Source of the DNA: a virus
Virus record (IMG/VR): IMGVR_UViG_3300047462_000692
Span: 1 to 27,065 of that record
Length of the DNA: 27,065 nucleotides
Strand: one strand, 5' to 3'
Every line of letters starts with the position of its first letter. Positions within the stretch are counted from its first letter, which is position 1. Below, piece by piece: positions 16,166-24,086 of the stretch. A program made the translations under genes and the position numbers. The notes under the pieces are model-generated. The model ran no database searches. It worked only from the letters and a program-made list of their open reading frames with translations, and was not told the origin of the DNA.

Positions 16166-16588
16166 ATGTCGTCATATACCATCGGTGAGGATGTTCGTGC
16201 TCAGATCATCGGGCCCTACGGTCCGATCACCGCCCCCCAGCAAACCTTGATTTCGGTTTCTCCTAATCAGACGGTTCAGTCGTTCCAGGATCTGACAGGT
16301 ACGACGAATTCGCGGACGGTCGTCAGGGGCGTGTCTGGCAAGATCACCTTTACGCGAACCAATCCGGACCTCGAAAATCTCGCGGCGCAAATGAGCCAGA
16401 ACTGGAAGGCGGGCGTGCCGATCCCCGGGGGCAGTTTCACTTACACCATCAGTGAGCTGAATGGTACCGAAACCACGGTTCACCTAAGTCCGGTTTCATG
16501 GATGATTACCAAAATAGGCGACGCGACGCCGGGTAAGCCGGTTTTGCAGGAGCTTAGCTTTATCGGTGACGGATACCAGACCGTATGA
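16166..16588 (+). CDS. tail tube protein
   Basis: ATG 16166 is preferred (AAGGAA at good spacing) over the frame start at 16124. The 140-aa product is beta-rich: YTIGEDVRAQIIGPYGPIT, then VRGVSGKITFTRTNPDLENL and SWMITKIGDATPGKPVLQEL, with a typical ending LSFIGDGYQTV. It would form the stacked hexameric tube inside the sheath. Position directly after the sheath and before the assembly chaperone is diagnostic. It joins the chaperone gene by an ATGA overlap. Confidence 0.87.
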   Translation: MSSYTIGEDVRAQIIGPYGPITAPQQTLISVSPNQTVQSFQDLTGTTNSRTVVRGVSGKITFTRTNPDLENLAAQMSQNWKAGVPIPGGSFTYTISELNGTETTVHLSPVSWMITKIGDATPGKPVLQELSFIGDGYQTV

Positions 16589-17145
16589 TCGAGATCACGC
16601 TGAAGGATGGCCGTGTTCTTGGCATTGAGGCGGTCACGCCGGTGGAATCCATGCGACTAGCGGAGGGTACCCGCGAGCTGAGCGGCAATCGTGGCTGGTG
16701 CGCAATGGCCCTCGTCGCTGCGTCCATTCGTAGCATTGGCGGGATTCCGCGACCTTTTCCCACCCATAAGAAACATATCGAGGCGCTGTTAAAGGATTTG
16801 AACGAGGACGACGTTGCGGACATCCGTGCTGCGAGCGGGAGGGCGAAATCGGAGCCGGTCGAGATCGAATTCAAGTCTCTGTCGCCCTATGAGCTTCTGA
16901 AAGTGTATGAATTCGCTGGCGAGTTCAATGATGTTCGGGGCTGGGTCGGGCCGGCGACGATTGTGGCCTCGGTAAGAAAAATTGGCGATAGGGTAGTGAA
17001 CTTTCCGGAATGCCAGGCTGATTTGATCGCGCTGGTAACCGAGCTCGGGATGGCGGGGTTTACGGCGGCGACCGCCAGGATGAATGAGGCACTGGACGCA
17101 GCCGATTCCAGAGCCAAAGTTTTGGAGACGGCAGCAAAAAACTGA
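16585..17145 (+). CDS. tail assembly chaperone, short (G-like) form, duplicated domain
   Basis: A 186-aa protein coupled by ATGA to the tube gene. Chaperones of this type hold the tape-measure protein while tube subunits assemble around it. The protein is a tandem repeat: TPVES (18-22) matches SPYEL (100-104), RGWCAMALVAASIRSIG (36-52) matches RGWVGPATIVASVRKIG (118-134), and FPTHKKHIEALL (58-69) matches FPECQADLIALV (140-151). All pairs are offset by exactly 82 residues. Usual chaperones of this class carry one such domain. The stop lies right after a slippery heptamer, so a longer form is expected. Confidence 0.82.
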   Translation: MIEITLKDGRVLGIEAVTPVESMRLAEGTRELSGNRGWCAMALVAASIRSIGGIPRPFPTHKKHIEALLKDLNEDDVADIRAASGRAKSEPVEIEFKSLSPYELLKVYEFAGEFNDVRGWVGPATIVASVRKIGDRVVNFPECQADLIALVTELGMAGFTAATARMNEALDAADSRAKVLETAAKN

Positions 17146-17330
17146 GTAGCCGAGCGTTTTTTGAGGACGCGGTTCTACTGGTAATGAACGGCGCGGCTGC
17201 CAATGTGGAAGCCGCGCTTGCCATGTCCGATGTTTGGCGCTCGGCCACCGTTTTTGCAATCAAAAAAATTGAAACGCGGCGACGCCGTGAAATTGTGGCG
17301 AATATTGTTGAGGCGCTTAGCGGAAGGTAA
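16585..17330 (+). CDS. tail assembly chaperone, -1 frameshift (GT-like) fusion
   Basis: A ribosome slipping back by one at 17136-17142 leaves the short frame just before its TGA and reads 62 more codons (17142-17327) to TAA at 17328-17330, giving about 248 aa. The extension begins LSSRAFFEDAVLLVMNGAAA, then NVEAALAMSDVWRSATVFAI, and ends in a basic helix with KKIETRRRRE. It has no start of its own near the junction and fits the T-domain of G/GT pairs, which recruits tube subunits. Place (between tube and tape measure), motif and open extension all agree. The frameshift itself is inferred; no product has been seen. Confidence 0.8.
17136..17142 (+). promoter_or_regulatory. -1 programmed ribosomal frameshift site A AAA AAC
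   Basis: In the chaperone frame the last codons are GCA AAA AAC TGA. The heptamer A AAA AAC has the X XXY YYZ form and lies immediately before the zero-frame stop. No stem sits at the usual 5-9 nt distance. A strong 8-bp stem, GCGCGGCT (17191-17198) with AGCCGCGC (17210-17217), lies about 48 nt downstream. Confidence 0.8.
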
Positions 17331-17393
17331 CGCAAATCGCCGGTGGGCGATGTCGTGCCATATGCTTAGTGTTAATGATGGAGTTTTTAGGGC

Positions 17394-18833
17394 ATGATGG
17401 GTTATGATGTCGGCGCCCGCTTTCGTCCCGATGAGGAGCCGACCGGATTATTTGACGGTACCGATGCCGCGATCCCTTTGGTACAAAGCCTGGTCGATGA
17501 CGTTTTTGCATCGAGCGCCAGGCTTCCTCGTATGGTTCCCGATGCCACCGACAATGTGTCGGACTTCATTGGCGTATTGGGCGATGCGGCGGAGTCGGCG
17601 GGTAAGATGCACGTTGCAGGTGGCGTAAGCGGAAGCGCTAATAGTGACGTCGCATCGAACACAGCAATATCCATCCCCGCAAATCGCGAGCAGCGCGCTG
17701 GGTGGGACCCCATGTCGGCGATCTTTACAGCACGGTTCGCCGGAGGCGTGATGGCGGGTGGAGCCGGAGGAAGGATCGGGCCATCTGCGCTCGACTACGG
17801 CGATCGATTGTTGCCGGATGCTACAGTGAAAGTTTTGGAGGGTGCTGCTGGGCTCGAAGGCTTGGATCAGACTCACGATTTCAGGCAACGTGGTGCGGAG
17901 CTCGAGTCGATCCAGCGGAACGCTGGACGCTGGGATTTCCCAAGTGAGAGCGATTTCGATGGCCGCATGCATGGCAATCCATTGGCGACGTTCGAGGATT
18001 TGGACGCGAAGAGCAATGCTGACTTTGGCGAAGGCATTGAACCCCGGGATGCGCGCGTCTTGGCGGCTCTAACCGGTAGCGTTCCAACCCGGCCGGACGA
18101 AGCGGCAGTGGAAAATGGGGCGACGCTCGAGCAAAATAATGAGCAACTGTTCGGGCTCGGCTATGGGATTGAGCGAGCCTCGTCGAAAGGTGAGACCGAG
18201 GCCGTCCGTGATTCGATTGAGAAGCAAAAATACCCAACAGACCCAGCGGATTTCAGTGGCCCCGAAGGTGAGTTCTATCCGTTTATTCGCAAAGGACTTG
18301 GCGGTGACGGGATACAGGATTTCGCCGTGCACGATTTCTTGCGACGAGCAGGGAACGGCAAACAAATTTTTGCGGTTGGTACGCCAAACGCTCGGACCAT
18401 GATGCTGGCGCCCTCGCGTGCAGCTTCAGACGGCGATGAAACGCCGAGCGTGAATAGGATACCGGATTTTTCTGGACTGTGGGGAATGTTACGGCATGCG
18501 GAACGGATATTGCCGAAACCTAGCTTGACCGAAGCGGCTGATGACGGGCAGGCTGCGGCGAACGAATTCGAAACGAGACCAAGCCACTTGCTCGATATGC
18601 TGAACAAGTTGGTCGCAACCGGCCTTGCCAGTCATCGCCAGAACGATGATGCGCGTATGTCGGACGAAAAGCTTGCTGCAGCCGGCGGCAGGAGCGGGCC
18701 GACTGGGCATCGGAATGATCCGATCTATACCGTTGCGGTCAGTTCGATGACCGGCACGCTTATGCCTTTGGTGCCAACGCCTGGCAGCAGCACGCGCAGT
18801 CCGCCGATACCGGGACAAAGGAATCTGCCATGA
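17394..18833 (+). CDS. tape-measure-position protein, atypical
   Basis: A 479-aa protein (ATG 17394, GGAG 10 nt upstream; ATG 17397 is possible). By position after the chaperone and before hub proteins it should be the tail tape measure. At about 0.15 nm per residue it would set a tail near 70 nm. Yet it lacks the usual long hydrophobic helices: most of it is acidic, Gly/Asp/Arg-rich and probably disordered, with one modest hydrophobic patch (IFTARFAGGVMAGGAGG) and a Pro-rich C-terminus. The segment after residue 270 (PEGEFYPFIRKGLGGDGIQD) is more ordered. It may be a diverged tape measure or another baseplate-associated protein. It ends in ATGA with the next gene. Confidence 0.5.
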   Translation: MMGYDVGARFRPDEEPTGLFDGTDAAIPLVQSLVDDVFASSARLPRMVPDATDNVSDFIGVLGDAAESAGKMHVAGGVSGSANSDVASNTAISIPANREQRAGWDPMSAIFTARFAGGVMAGGAGGRIGPSALDYGDRLLPDATVKVLEGAAGLEGLDQTHDFRQRGAELESIQRNAGRWDFPSESDFDGRMHGNPLATFEDLDAKSNADFGEGIEPRDARVLAALTGSVPTRPDEAAVENGATLEQNNEQLFGLGYGIERASSKGETEAVRDSIEKQKYPTDPADFSGPEGEFYPFIRKGLGGDGIQDFAVHDFLRRAGNGKQIFAVGTPNARTMMLAPSRAASDGDETPSVNRIPDFSGLWGMLRHAERILPKPSLTEAADDGQAAANEFETRPSHLLDMLNKLVATGLASHRQNDDARMSDEKLAAAGGRSGPTGHRNDPIYTVAVSSMTGTLMPLVPTPGSSTRSPPIPGQRNLP

Positions 18834-19669
18834 GTGTGAATTCGGATATCCTTTCCGCGATCACGGCCGCCGGTCAATTGTTTGCCGGATATGGCACGGT
18901 AACGCTTGGACCGGTGCAATTCAGCGGGATGAGCCTGCCAATTTCGATCCCGATTGGCGGCGAACAATTGATGTCGGTACAAAAATTGCCCGGCGGCGCG
19001 CGGATCATCGACGTGATGGCGCAGGACGACGATGATATTGGGTGGGCTGGCTATTTGGACGGCCAATTTGCGACCGAGATTGCACAAACCCTCGATAAAA
19101 TTCGGCGCTCGGGCCAGGCGGTGACGCTGGCGTGGGATGTGTTTTCTTATCAAGTGGTCGTTTGCAGGTTTTCCTGTCAGATCAGGCACACGCCGATGCC
19201 GTACAGGATTTGCTGCACTGTCATTGCCGACAACACACTCGTCACTGGCACAACCGCGGTAAGCATGGCCTTGCAGGTTACGGCGGACCTGCAAGACGGC
19301 AACCCGGCGGCAGCGCTTGGTGCCGTTAGCCAAGGCATCGTGGGGCCCACCGTTACGAACGCCGGGGCCGCCGCCTCGGTGACGAATGCTACCACCGTGG
19401 GGAGTGCAGCCTATGCCGCCGCGGTGGGCGCCGTGAACACTGCGGCGTCGGCTCTACAAACGGCGTCCGGCACGGCAGATGCTACGCTGGCGCCATTGGG
19501 CGTATCGCTGCAGTCTTTGACACAGGCTGCAACCACGGGCCTCGACACGTTCGGGTTTTCCACCGATGTGAACAACGCGTTGGCAGCGTGCGGTGACGCG
19601 GCAAATCTCAGTGCCGCGCAAGGATATGTTATTAGAGCACAGCAAAATCTTGCGAGGGCAAGCGCGTGA
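18830..19669 (+). CDS. baseplate/tail protein, P2 gpU or Mu gpN-like (probable)
   Basis: A 279-aa protein starting inside an ATGA overlap. The N-terminal 140 residues carry DDIGWAGYLDGQFATEIAQT, then LDKIRRSGQAVTLAWDVFSY and VVVCRFSCQIRHTPMPYRICC, a pattern I associate with P2-U/Mu-N type tail-end proteins (ALDALRxSG, LTWG, V.V..F). The C-terminal half is Ala/Thr-rich and helical and could be a coiled coil that contacts the tape measure. It would cap the tube at the baseplate. Next gene is a LysM-like protein, as in P2-like and Mu-like clusters. The exact family is inference. Confidence 0.65.
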   Translation: MSVNSDILSAITAAGQLFAGYGTVTLGPVQFSGMSLPISIPIGGEQLMSVQKLPGGARIIDVMAQDDDDIGWAGYLDGQFATEIAQTLDKIRRSGQAVTLAWDVFSYQVVVCRFSCQIRHTPMPYRICCTVIADNTLVTGTTAVSMALQVTADLQDGNPAAALGAVSQGIVGPTVTNAGAAASVTNATTVGSAAYAAAVGAVNTAASALQTASGTADATLAPLGVSLQSLTQAATTGLDTFGFSTDVNNALAACGDAANLSAAQGYVIRAQQNLARASA

Positions 19670-19857
19670 CCACCGAGGTGACGGTAACCGGGACTGACTG
19701 CTTCAGCCTTGCCGCGCAATACCTTGGTGATGCAACAGAGTTTTACCGGATCATGGTGCAGAACGGCCTGACCGATCCGGTCATTTCAGGGCCGCCGGTT
19801 GTATTGGTTATTCCTGATGTTGAGACCAGCTCGACGGACGGGATTCCAACGCTTTGA
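19666..19857 (+). CDS. small LysM-like tail protein (P2 gpX-like)
   Basis: A 63-aa protein starting at GTG 19666, which overlaps the previous stop as GTGA. The segment DCFSLAAQYLGDATEFYRIM followed by NGLTDPVISGPPVVLVIPDV has the L-A-x-x-Y-L-G, W/F-x-x-I-x-x-x-N and I-P-D-x pattern of the short LysM-type tail protein X. It would bind at the hub and may hold the gpU-like ring to it. The length is normal for the family. The stop overlaps a TTG start of the next small gene. Confidence 0.78.
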   Translation: MTTEVTVTGTDCFSLAAQYLGDATEFYRIMVQNGLTDPVISGPPVVLVIPDVETSSTDGIPTL

Positions 19858-20009
19858 CCCGCGAACGCGAGGCCGAGATCCGTGCCGCGGCCATGGTCTA
19901 CTTTGCGCAGCGCATGATTCCGCCCGAGGAGACCATCGCCATGAGCCTCGATGAGATAGCCTTGCTCTATGCATATCTTGCGAGGCGGGAAATCGGCTGC
20001 CGAAGATGA
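19854..20009 (+). CDS. 51-aa protein locked between gpX-like and hub genes
   Basis: TTG 19854 overlaps the gpX-like stop as TTGA, and TGA 20007-20009 overlaps the hub start as ATGA. The product is 51 aa, charged and helical, starting with TREREAEIRAAAMVYFAQRM and ending in LDEIALLYAYLARREIGC. It is too short for usual length cut-offs. Without it, 152 bp would be untranslated in a cluster where every other junction overlaps. ATG codons at 19893, 19914 and 19941 are in frame and could be used instead. Function unknown; a small baseplate subunit or hub chaperone is a guess. Confidence 0.7.
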   Translation: MTREREAEIRAAAMVYFAQRMIPPEETIAMSLDEIALLYAYLARREIGCRR

Positions 20010-21121
20010 GCCAAAGCATATTGAATTATCCCAGATTTCTGGTGACGGTAAATGGGAGCGTATTGGAGGGGGTGAGCAGCGTGAGGATCACGCAAGCGAA
20101 TGCTTACCAAATTGCCAGTTTTTGTCTGACAAAGGGCTTCGTTCCGAATGATGGTTTTCCTGCTTCGTGGTGGGCCGCAACGGCAAATAAGACGATCCTC
20201 ATAACGATTGAATTGTCGGTTGACGGAACGACATTTTTTCCGATGATCACCGGCAATGCGGATAGTCATATATATGACGCCATTGCAAACACGATCTACG
20301 TGGTGGGCCGTGATCTCGCTGCCAGCATGATCGACACCAGGATCGTTTCGACTTACAGGAACTTGACGGCAAGCGAGATTGCGGAGCAACTCAGCGCCGA
20401 GCATGGGTTGCAGGCCAACATCACGCCGACAAACAATATTGTCGGCCGCATCTACGATATTGATCATGATGAGACCAGTAGTGGTGACTTTTCGCAGGCG
20501 AGCAATGAATGGGATTTGCTTTGCCGGCTGGGTCAGGCGGAGGGAATTATTCCCTATGTTTTTGGATCGACACTTTATTTTAATCCTCCAAGCGCTAATC
20601 CGCCAATTTTTCCGGTGGAATTAACGCGCAACGTCAACGGTCTGCTGGTCTCGGGCGTGACGGGCCTAATACTTGAGCGGCATATGACTTATGCCCGCGA
20701 TGTAATCGTAACGGTTAACTCATGGAGCAGCCGGAAGAAGACAACGATTACGGCGACGGTGCGGACCCGAACAAAGGACCAAAGCATTGATCCTGCACTG
20801 AAGCCCTCAATCTATTTATACGAGATCCCGAACTTGAGCGAGGCGCAGTGCCTGGCGAAGGCGCAGCAGCTTGCTTTGGACATCTCCGCGCATGAACGTT
20901 ATGCAAGGGTGACCGTTCCGTCCCTGGCGTTGATGAACCCGCGAACACTTATTGCGGTGTCCGGAACCGGGACGGATTACGACATGACCTATTTTCCGTT
21001 GAGGATCACCTATGAGGTTTCGACCGAATGTGGTGCCACGACGGTCGTGGACGCGAAATTCTCATCGCCTCTAGAGACCTATGATGGTGATACGGGGCAG
21101 TTATTGGGGAGTGCGCAGTGA
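20006..21121 (+). CDS. baseplate hub protein, gpD / late control D-like
   Basis: A 371-aa protein starting in an ATGA overlap. The beta-rich N-terminal domain (LVTVNGSVLEGVSSVRITQA) is followed by VVGRDLAASMID, ASEIAEQLSAEHGLQANITP and EWDLLCRLGQAEGIIPYVFG, the usual string of the gpD/T4 gp27-like hub. The C-terminal part contains VTVNSWSSRKKT and ISAHERYARVTVP, then MTYFPLRITYEVS. The protein forms the trimeric hub between tube end and spike. The spike gene follows with a GTGA overlap, as expected for a trimeric pair. Confidence 0.87.
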   Translation: MSQSILNYPRFLVTVNGSVLEGVSSVRITQANAYQIASFCLTKGFVPNDGFPASWWAATANKTILITIELSVDGTTFFPMITGNADSHIYDAIANTIYVVGRDLAASMIDTRIVSTYRNLTASEIAEQLSAEHGLQANITPTNNIVGRIYDIDHDETSSGDFSQASNEWDLLCRLGQAEGIIPYVFGSTLYFNPPSANPPIFPVELTRNVNGLLVSGVTGLILERHMTYARDVIVTVNSWSSRKKTTITATVRTRTKDQSIDPALKPSIYLYEIPNLSEAQCLAKAQQLALDISAHERYARVTVPSLALMNPRTLIAVSGTGTDYDMTYFPLRITYEVSTECGATTVVDAKFSSPLETYDGDTGQLLGSAQ

Positions 21122-21702
21122 GCTTTACAGATGCGCAGCGCCGGGAAATCGCCGCCATCGCGTCGATTTCGGCGGCAAACCGATCCGGTATTGTCACCAG
21201 CTGGCAGGCGACGCCGCCGATGGCGAAGGTACAGATCATGCCATGGAACTCCGCCGATGGAACGCCACCTGAGACGGGATGGATCCCCGTGTTATCGAGC
21301 GCTGCGGGGTATCTGGGCAATGGCTGGCGGGTTTTGATGCCACCGATGATTGGCGCTCAAGCGTTTATTCAGCCGGAGGTCGGAGACGCGCAGAATTGGG
21401 TTGTTACCGGGTTCTACTTCTCCGATGTGGACCCGGCGCCGGCCGGTGCTGAGCCGGGAGAAATTATGATTCAAAACGAGACCGGCTCGCTGCTATATTT
21501 GCAGGCGGGAGGTGGCATTTCGGTCGTCACGCCGACGCTGAATATCTCGGCGCCGAATGGGGGAGACGCAACGGTGAACGTTACCGGGTCGCTTAACGTC
21601 ACGGTTGAAACAACGACAAACGGCATTGCATTCACGCCGCACACCCATGCCTATGTTCCGGGTGGAAATCCGCCGACGCAAACCGGCGAGCCGCAAGGAT
21701 AG
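21118..21702 (+). CDS. baseplate spike protein, gpV-like
   Basis: A 194-aa protein starting at GTG 21118 (GTGA overlap). The N-terminal OB-like domain (SGIVTSWQATPPMAKVQIMP, then GNGWRVLMPPMIGAQAFIQPE) is followed by a beta-prism region rich in repeated turns (LLYLQAGGGISVVTPTLNIS, then VNVTGSLNVTVETTTNG). The apex carries PHTHAY (H175, H177), the HxH pattern that binds iron at the tip of P2 gpV and phi92 spikes. It would pierce the outer membrane, so the host is Gram-negative. Confidence 0.9.
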   Translation: MSFTDAQRREIAAIASISAANRSGIVTSWQATPPMAKVQIMPWNSADGTPPETGWIPVLSSAAGYLGNGWRVLMPPMIGAQAFIQPEVGDAQNWVVTGFYFSDVDPAPAGAEPGEIMIQNETGSLLYLQAGGGISVVTPTLNISAPNGGDATVNVTGSLNVTVETTTNGIAFTPHTHAYVPGGNPPTQTGEPQG

Positions 21703-21705
21703 GAG

Positions 21706-22065
21706 ATGGGAGATATTTCGCATTTCTACGGTGCTGACATAGACCTCAGCGCCGGCGGGGATTTTTTGTATATTGCGGACGAGACGCAGCAGCATGTGAT
21801 CAAGCGGTTGCTGACCGCGGCGGGCGCCGACATCTGGAATCTTACATATGGCGCCGGTCTCGGGCGGTTCGTGGGACAGCCCATAAATCTGTCGGCGATA
21901 ACCAATGCGATCCTCTCGCAAATCTTTCAGGAGGCGAGTGTCGCGCAATTGCCTAATCCAACGGTGACAGCCACGCAGAGTGGAACGGTGATTACAGTTA
22001 CGATCGCCTATACCGATGCCACGACTGGCCAAGGTCAGATTCTAACGTTGCCGTTGGGGGACTAA
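21706..22065 (+). CDS. baseplate wedge protein, gpW / gp25-like
   Basis: A 119-aa protein with ATG 21706 just after AGGAG. The segments FLYIADETQQHVIKRLLTAA, WNLTYGAGLGRFVGQP and ILSQIFQEASVAQ, then TVTATQSGTVITVTIAYTD, match the gp25/W family, whose R-L-L-T, Y-G-x-x-L and the final beta pair are conserved. It contacts the sheath and starts its assembly at the baseplate. Length and order (V, W, J) are as in P2. Confidence 0.85.
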   Translation: MGDISHFYGADIDLSAGGDFLYIADETQQHVIKRLLTAAGADIWNLTYGAGLGRFVGQPINLSAITNAILSQIFQEASVAQLPNPTVTATQSGTVITVTIAYTDATTGQGQILTLPLGD

Positions 22066-22066
22066 T

Positions 22067-23224
22067 ATGCAGCTTTCACTACAAACAAAGAGCCAGATTG
22101 TAGCGAATATGTCCGCAGCGATTCAAGGAGCGGCTGCGACAGGCGGATTTACGATTTCGATGACTCCGGGGTCCGCGATGCTGGCCTTTGTAAATGCTTG
22201 CGCCGGAACCTATTTGTGGCTGCAATGGTTGACGACTCAAGTGCTGAGCGCGGCCCGTTTGGCGACATGTTCAGGTAGTGATTGCGATTTGTTCTGTGCC
22301 GACTTCGGTTTTATTCGCATCGCTGGCACAGCCGCGTCAGGGCAGGTGACATTCGCCCGCTACAGTGCTGCCCAGCAGGCGGTGATACAAGTTGGCGCAA
22401 CGATAAAGACGACCGATGGCACGCAGAGTTTCGTGCTGGTGGCGGACGCCGCGCAAACGGCGTATTCCGCAACCGCCTATGCCTACATCATCCCCGCCGG
22501 TGTCGCCAGCATTACGGCGACGGTGCAGAATACGGTGGTTGGGGTGGCCGGCAATATTATTGCAGGTGCGCTTGGGCTGGTGACCAGCAATATCCCATAT
22601 GTCGATACGGTTACGAATGCCGCGGCTTTTACCAATGGGATGAACGCAGAGAGTGATACCGCATTCAAAGCGCGGTTTGGCCTGTTTCTTACATCGCTTG
22701 CCAAAGCCACGCCCGTCGCGCTGCAGTCCGCCGTACTCGGTGTAGCGCAAAGCCTGACATGCGCGGTGCTGTCAGGTGTACAAACAGTAGGAGGTGCATT
22801 TGCACCGGGCTATGGTGTGATTGCAGTAGATGATGGCAGCGGGGCGACGCCAAGCAGCACGCTAACGGCCGTTGCGACCGCGGCAACCGGGCCTTCGATG
22901 CTGGCGCTTGGCGCGGTCTGCACGGTTATGCAGGCACCGGTCATTACCGCCGATATTGCATTGACGATTACGTGCGGCACCATGGTGGAGAAGGCGGCGG
23001 CCTTGCCGTTGGTGACAGCAGCGATCACCGCTTATATTGCCGCACTTCCGGTCAGCACATCGAGCGTCCCGGCACCGCTACCTTACAGCGCTATTTTCAA
23101 AATCGCATATGATGCGTCGGCAAACGTGACCAATGTTACAAGCGCCACGCTCAATGGCGGGACGGCGGATATTGGCGGATCACCTGGAACGGTGGTGCGC
23201 GCCGGTACGGTGACGGTGAGCTGA
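22067..23224 (+). CDS. baseplate J protein
   Basis: A 385-aa protein, 1 nt after the gpW stop. N-terminal TPGSAMLAFVNACAGTYLWL and the ATCSGSDCDLFCADFGFIRI region are followed by GTAASGQVTFARYS and VQVGATIKTTDGTQSFVLV, then VVGVAGNIIAGALGL and NAESDTAFKARFGLFLTSLA. This is the order of baseplate J/gp47-like proteins (Baseplate_J family). The wedge protein links gpW to gpI. Cysteines at about 67-76 (CSGSDCDLFC) are more numerous than usual for this location. Confidence 0.9.
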   Translation: MQLSLQTKSQIVANMSAAIQGAAATGGFTISMTPGSAMLAFVNACAGTYLWLQWLTTQVLSAARLATCSGSDCDLFCADFGFIRIAGTAASGQVTFARYSAAQQAVIQVGATIKTTDGTQSFVLVADAAQTAYSATAYAYIIPAGVASITATVQNTVVGVAGNIIAGALGLVTSNIPYVDTVTNAAAFTNGMNAESDTAFKARFGLFLTSLAKATPVALQSAVLGVAQSLTCAVLSGVQTVGGAFAPGYGVIAVDDGSGATPSSTLTAVATAATGPSMLALGAVCTVMQAPVITADIALTITCGTMVEKAAALPLVTAAITAYIAALPVSTSSVPAPLPYSAIFKIAYDASANVTNVTSATLNGGTADIGGSPGTVVRAGTVTVS

Positions 23225-24075
23225 TGGCCAGCATCGTATCGCGTACCATAGCAGCGCTACCGAGCGGGCAGACCGTTGATTTTCAGGTTCTGAACAACAA
23301 TGGCGTTCTGACAACAGCGATTCTGCCGGTTTACGACCAAGCGGATTTCACCGGGCGTCTGTTGCGGCTCTTGCCGGGTGGTTGGTTCCCGGCCGCGGCA
23401 CCGCGTTTGTTCGCGGTGTTGCAGGCGCCGGCGCTTATGTTCTCACTGATCTACGGGATGACGGTGTTTGCAAAGGCGCAGCAACGGATTGCGTCGGCGA
23501 GCGGCGCATTTTTGGACCTGGCAGCGCAAGATTTTTTCGGCAGCGCGCTGCCGCGGCTGGAATATGAATCCGATGCGGCCTATGCGACGCGGATTCAATA
23601 TAATCTGACGGCGCCCCGCGGTACCTATAACGGCATGATGTCGATGCTGGAGCAGCTCACCGGCAACACCCCTGCCATATTTCAGCCGAATAATGTGGCG
23701 CAGACAGGGGGGTGGGCGACGCAGAGTGATCCAGTCGCGGGTGGCGGGGTATTTGCCTTCTACGATGATGCGGGCGAGAGCGGTGCCGGGTTATGGGGTT
23801 CGATGGCGCTGCCCTGCCAAGTTTTTGTTACCGTTGAAGCGCCTTTGACAGGATATTATGTCTTCGCGAATCAAGGTGGCATATCGACAGCGTTAGCACC
23901 CGCAATCGGCGGCGGGTACGGATTCGCGACACAGAGCATGCCAGTTGCCGGCGGTGGATCACTCGCCTTTGTAGATCCGGAGTCGGTACCGGGTTCAATT
24001 ACGGATGCCATTATCTATCAGCAAATCGCTGCATGGATGCCTGTGGGATACATCGCCTGGACCCAAATTACCTAA
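23224..24075 (+). CDS. tail protein I-like baseplate/fibre-attachment protein
   Basis: A 283-aa protein coupled by TGATG. By position (after J, before the fibre) it corresponds to gpI. The N-terminal two-thirds contains FTGRLLRLLPGGWFPAAAPR, FLDLAAQDFFGSALPR and DAAYATRIQYNLTAPRGTYN, as in the DUF2313/gpI-like relatives that carry R-L-L-P-P and x-x-Y-R. The C-terminal part holds two similar stretches, GGWATQSDPVAGGGVFAFYD (162-181) and GYGFATQSMPVAGGGSLAFV (231-250), which look like a duplicated beta motif. It would anchor the fibre to the wedge. Confidence 0.68.
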   Translation: MASIVSRTIAALPSGQTVDFQVLNNNGVLTTAILPVYDQADFTGRLLRLLPGGWFPAAAPRLFAVLQAPALMFSLIYGMTVFAKAQQRIASASGAFLDLAAQDFFGSALPRLEYESDAAYATRIQYNLTAPRGTYNGMMSMLEQLTGNTPAIFQPNNVAQTGGWATQSDPVAGGGVFAFYDDAGESGAGLWGSMALPCQVFVTVEAPLTGYYVFANQGGISTALAPAIGGGYGFATQSMPVAGGGSLAFVDPESVPGSITDAIIYQQIAAWMPVGYIAWTQIT

Positions 24076-24086
24076 CGGAGTTTTGC

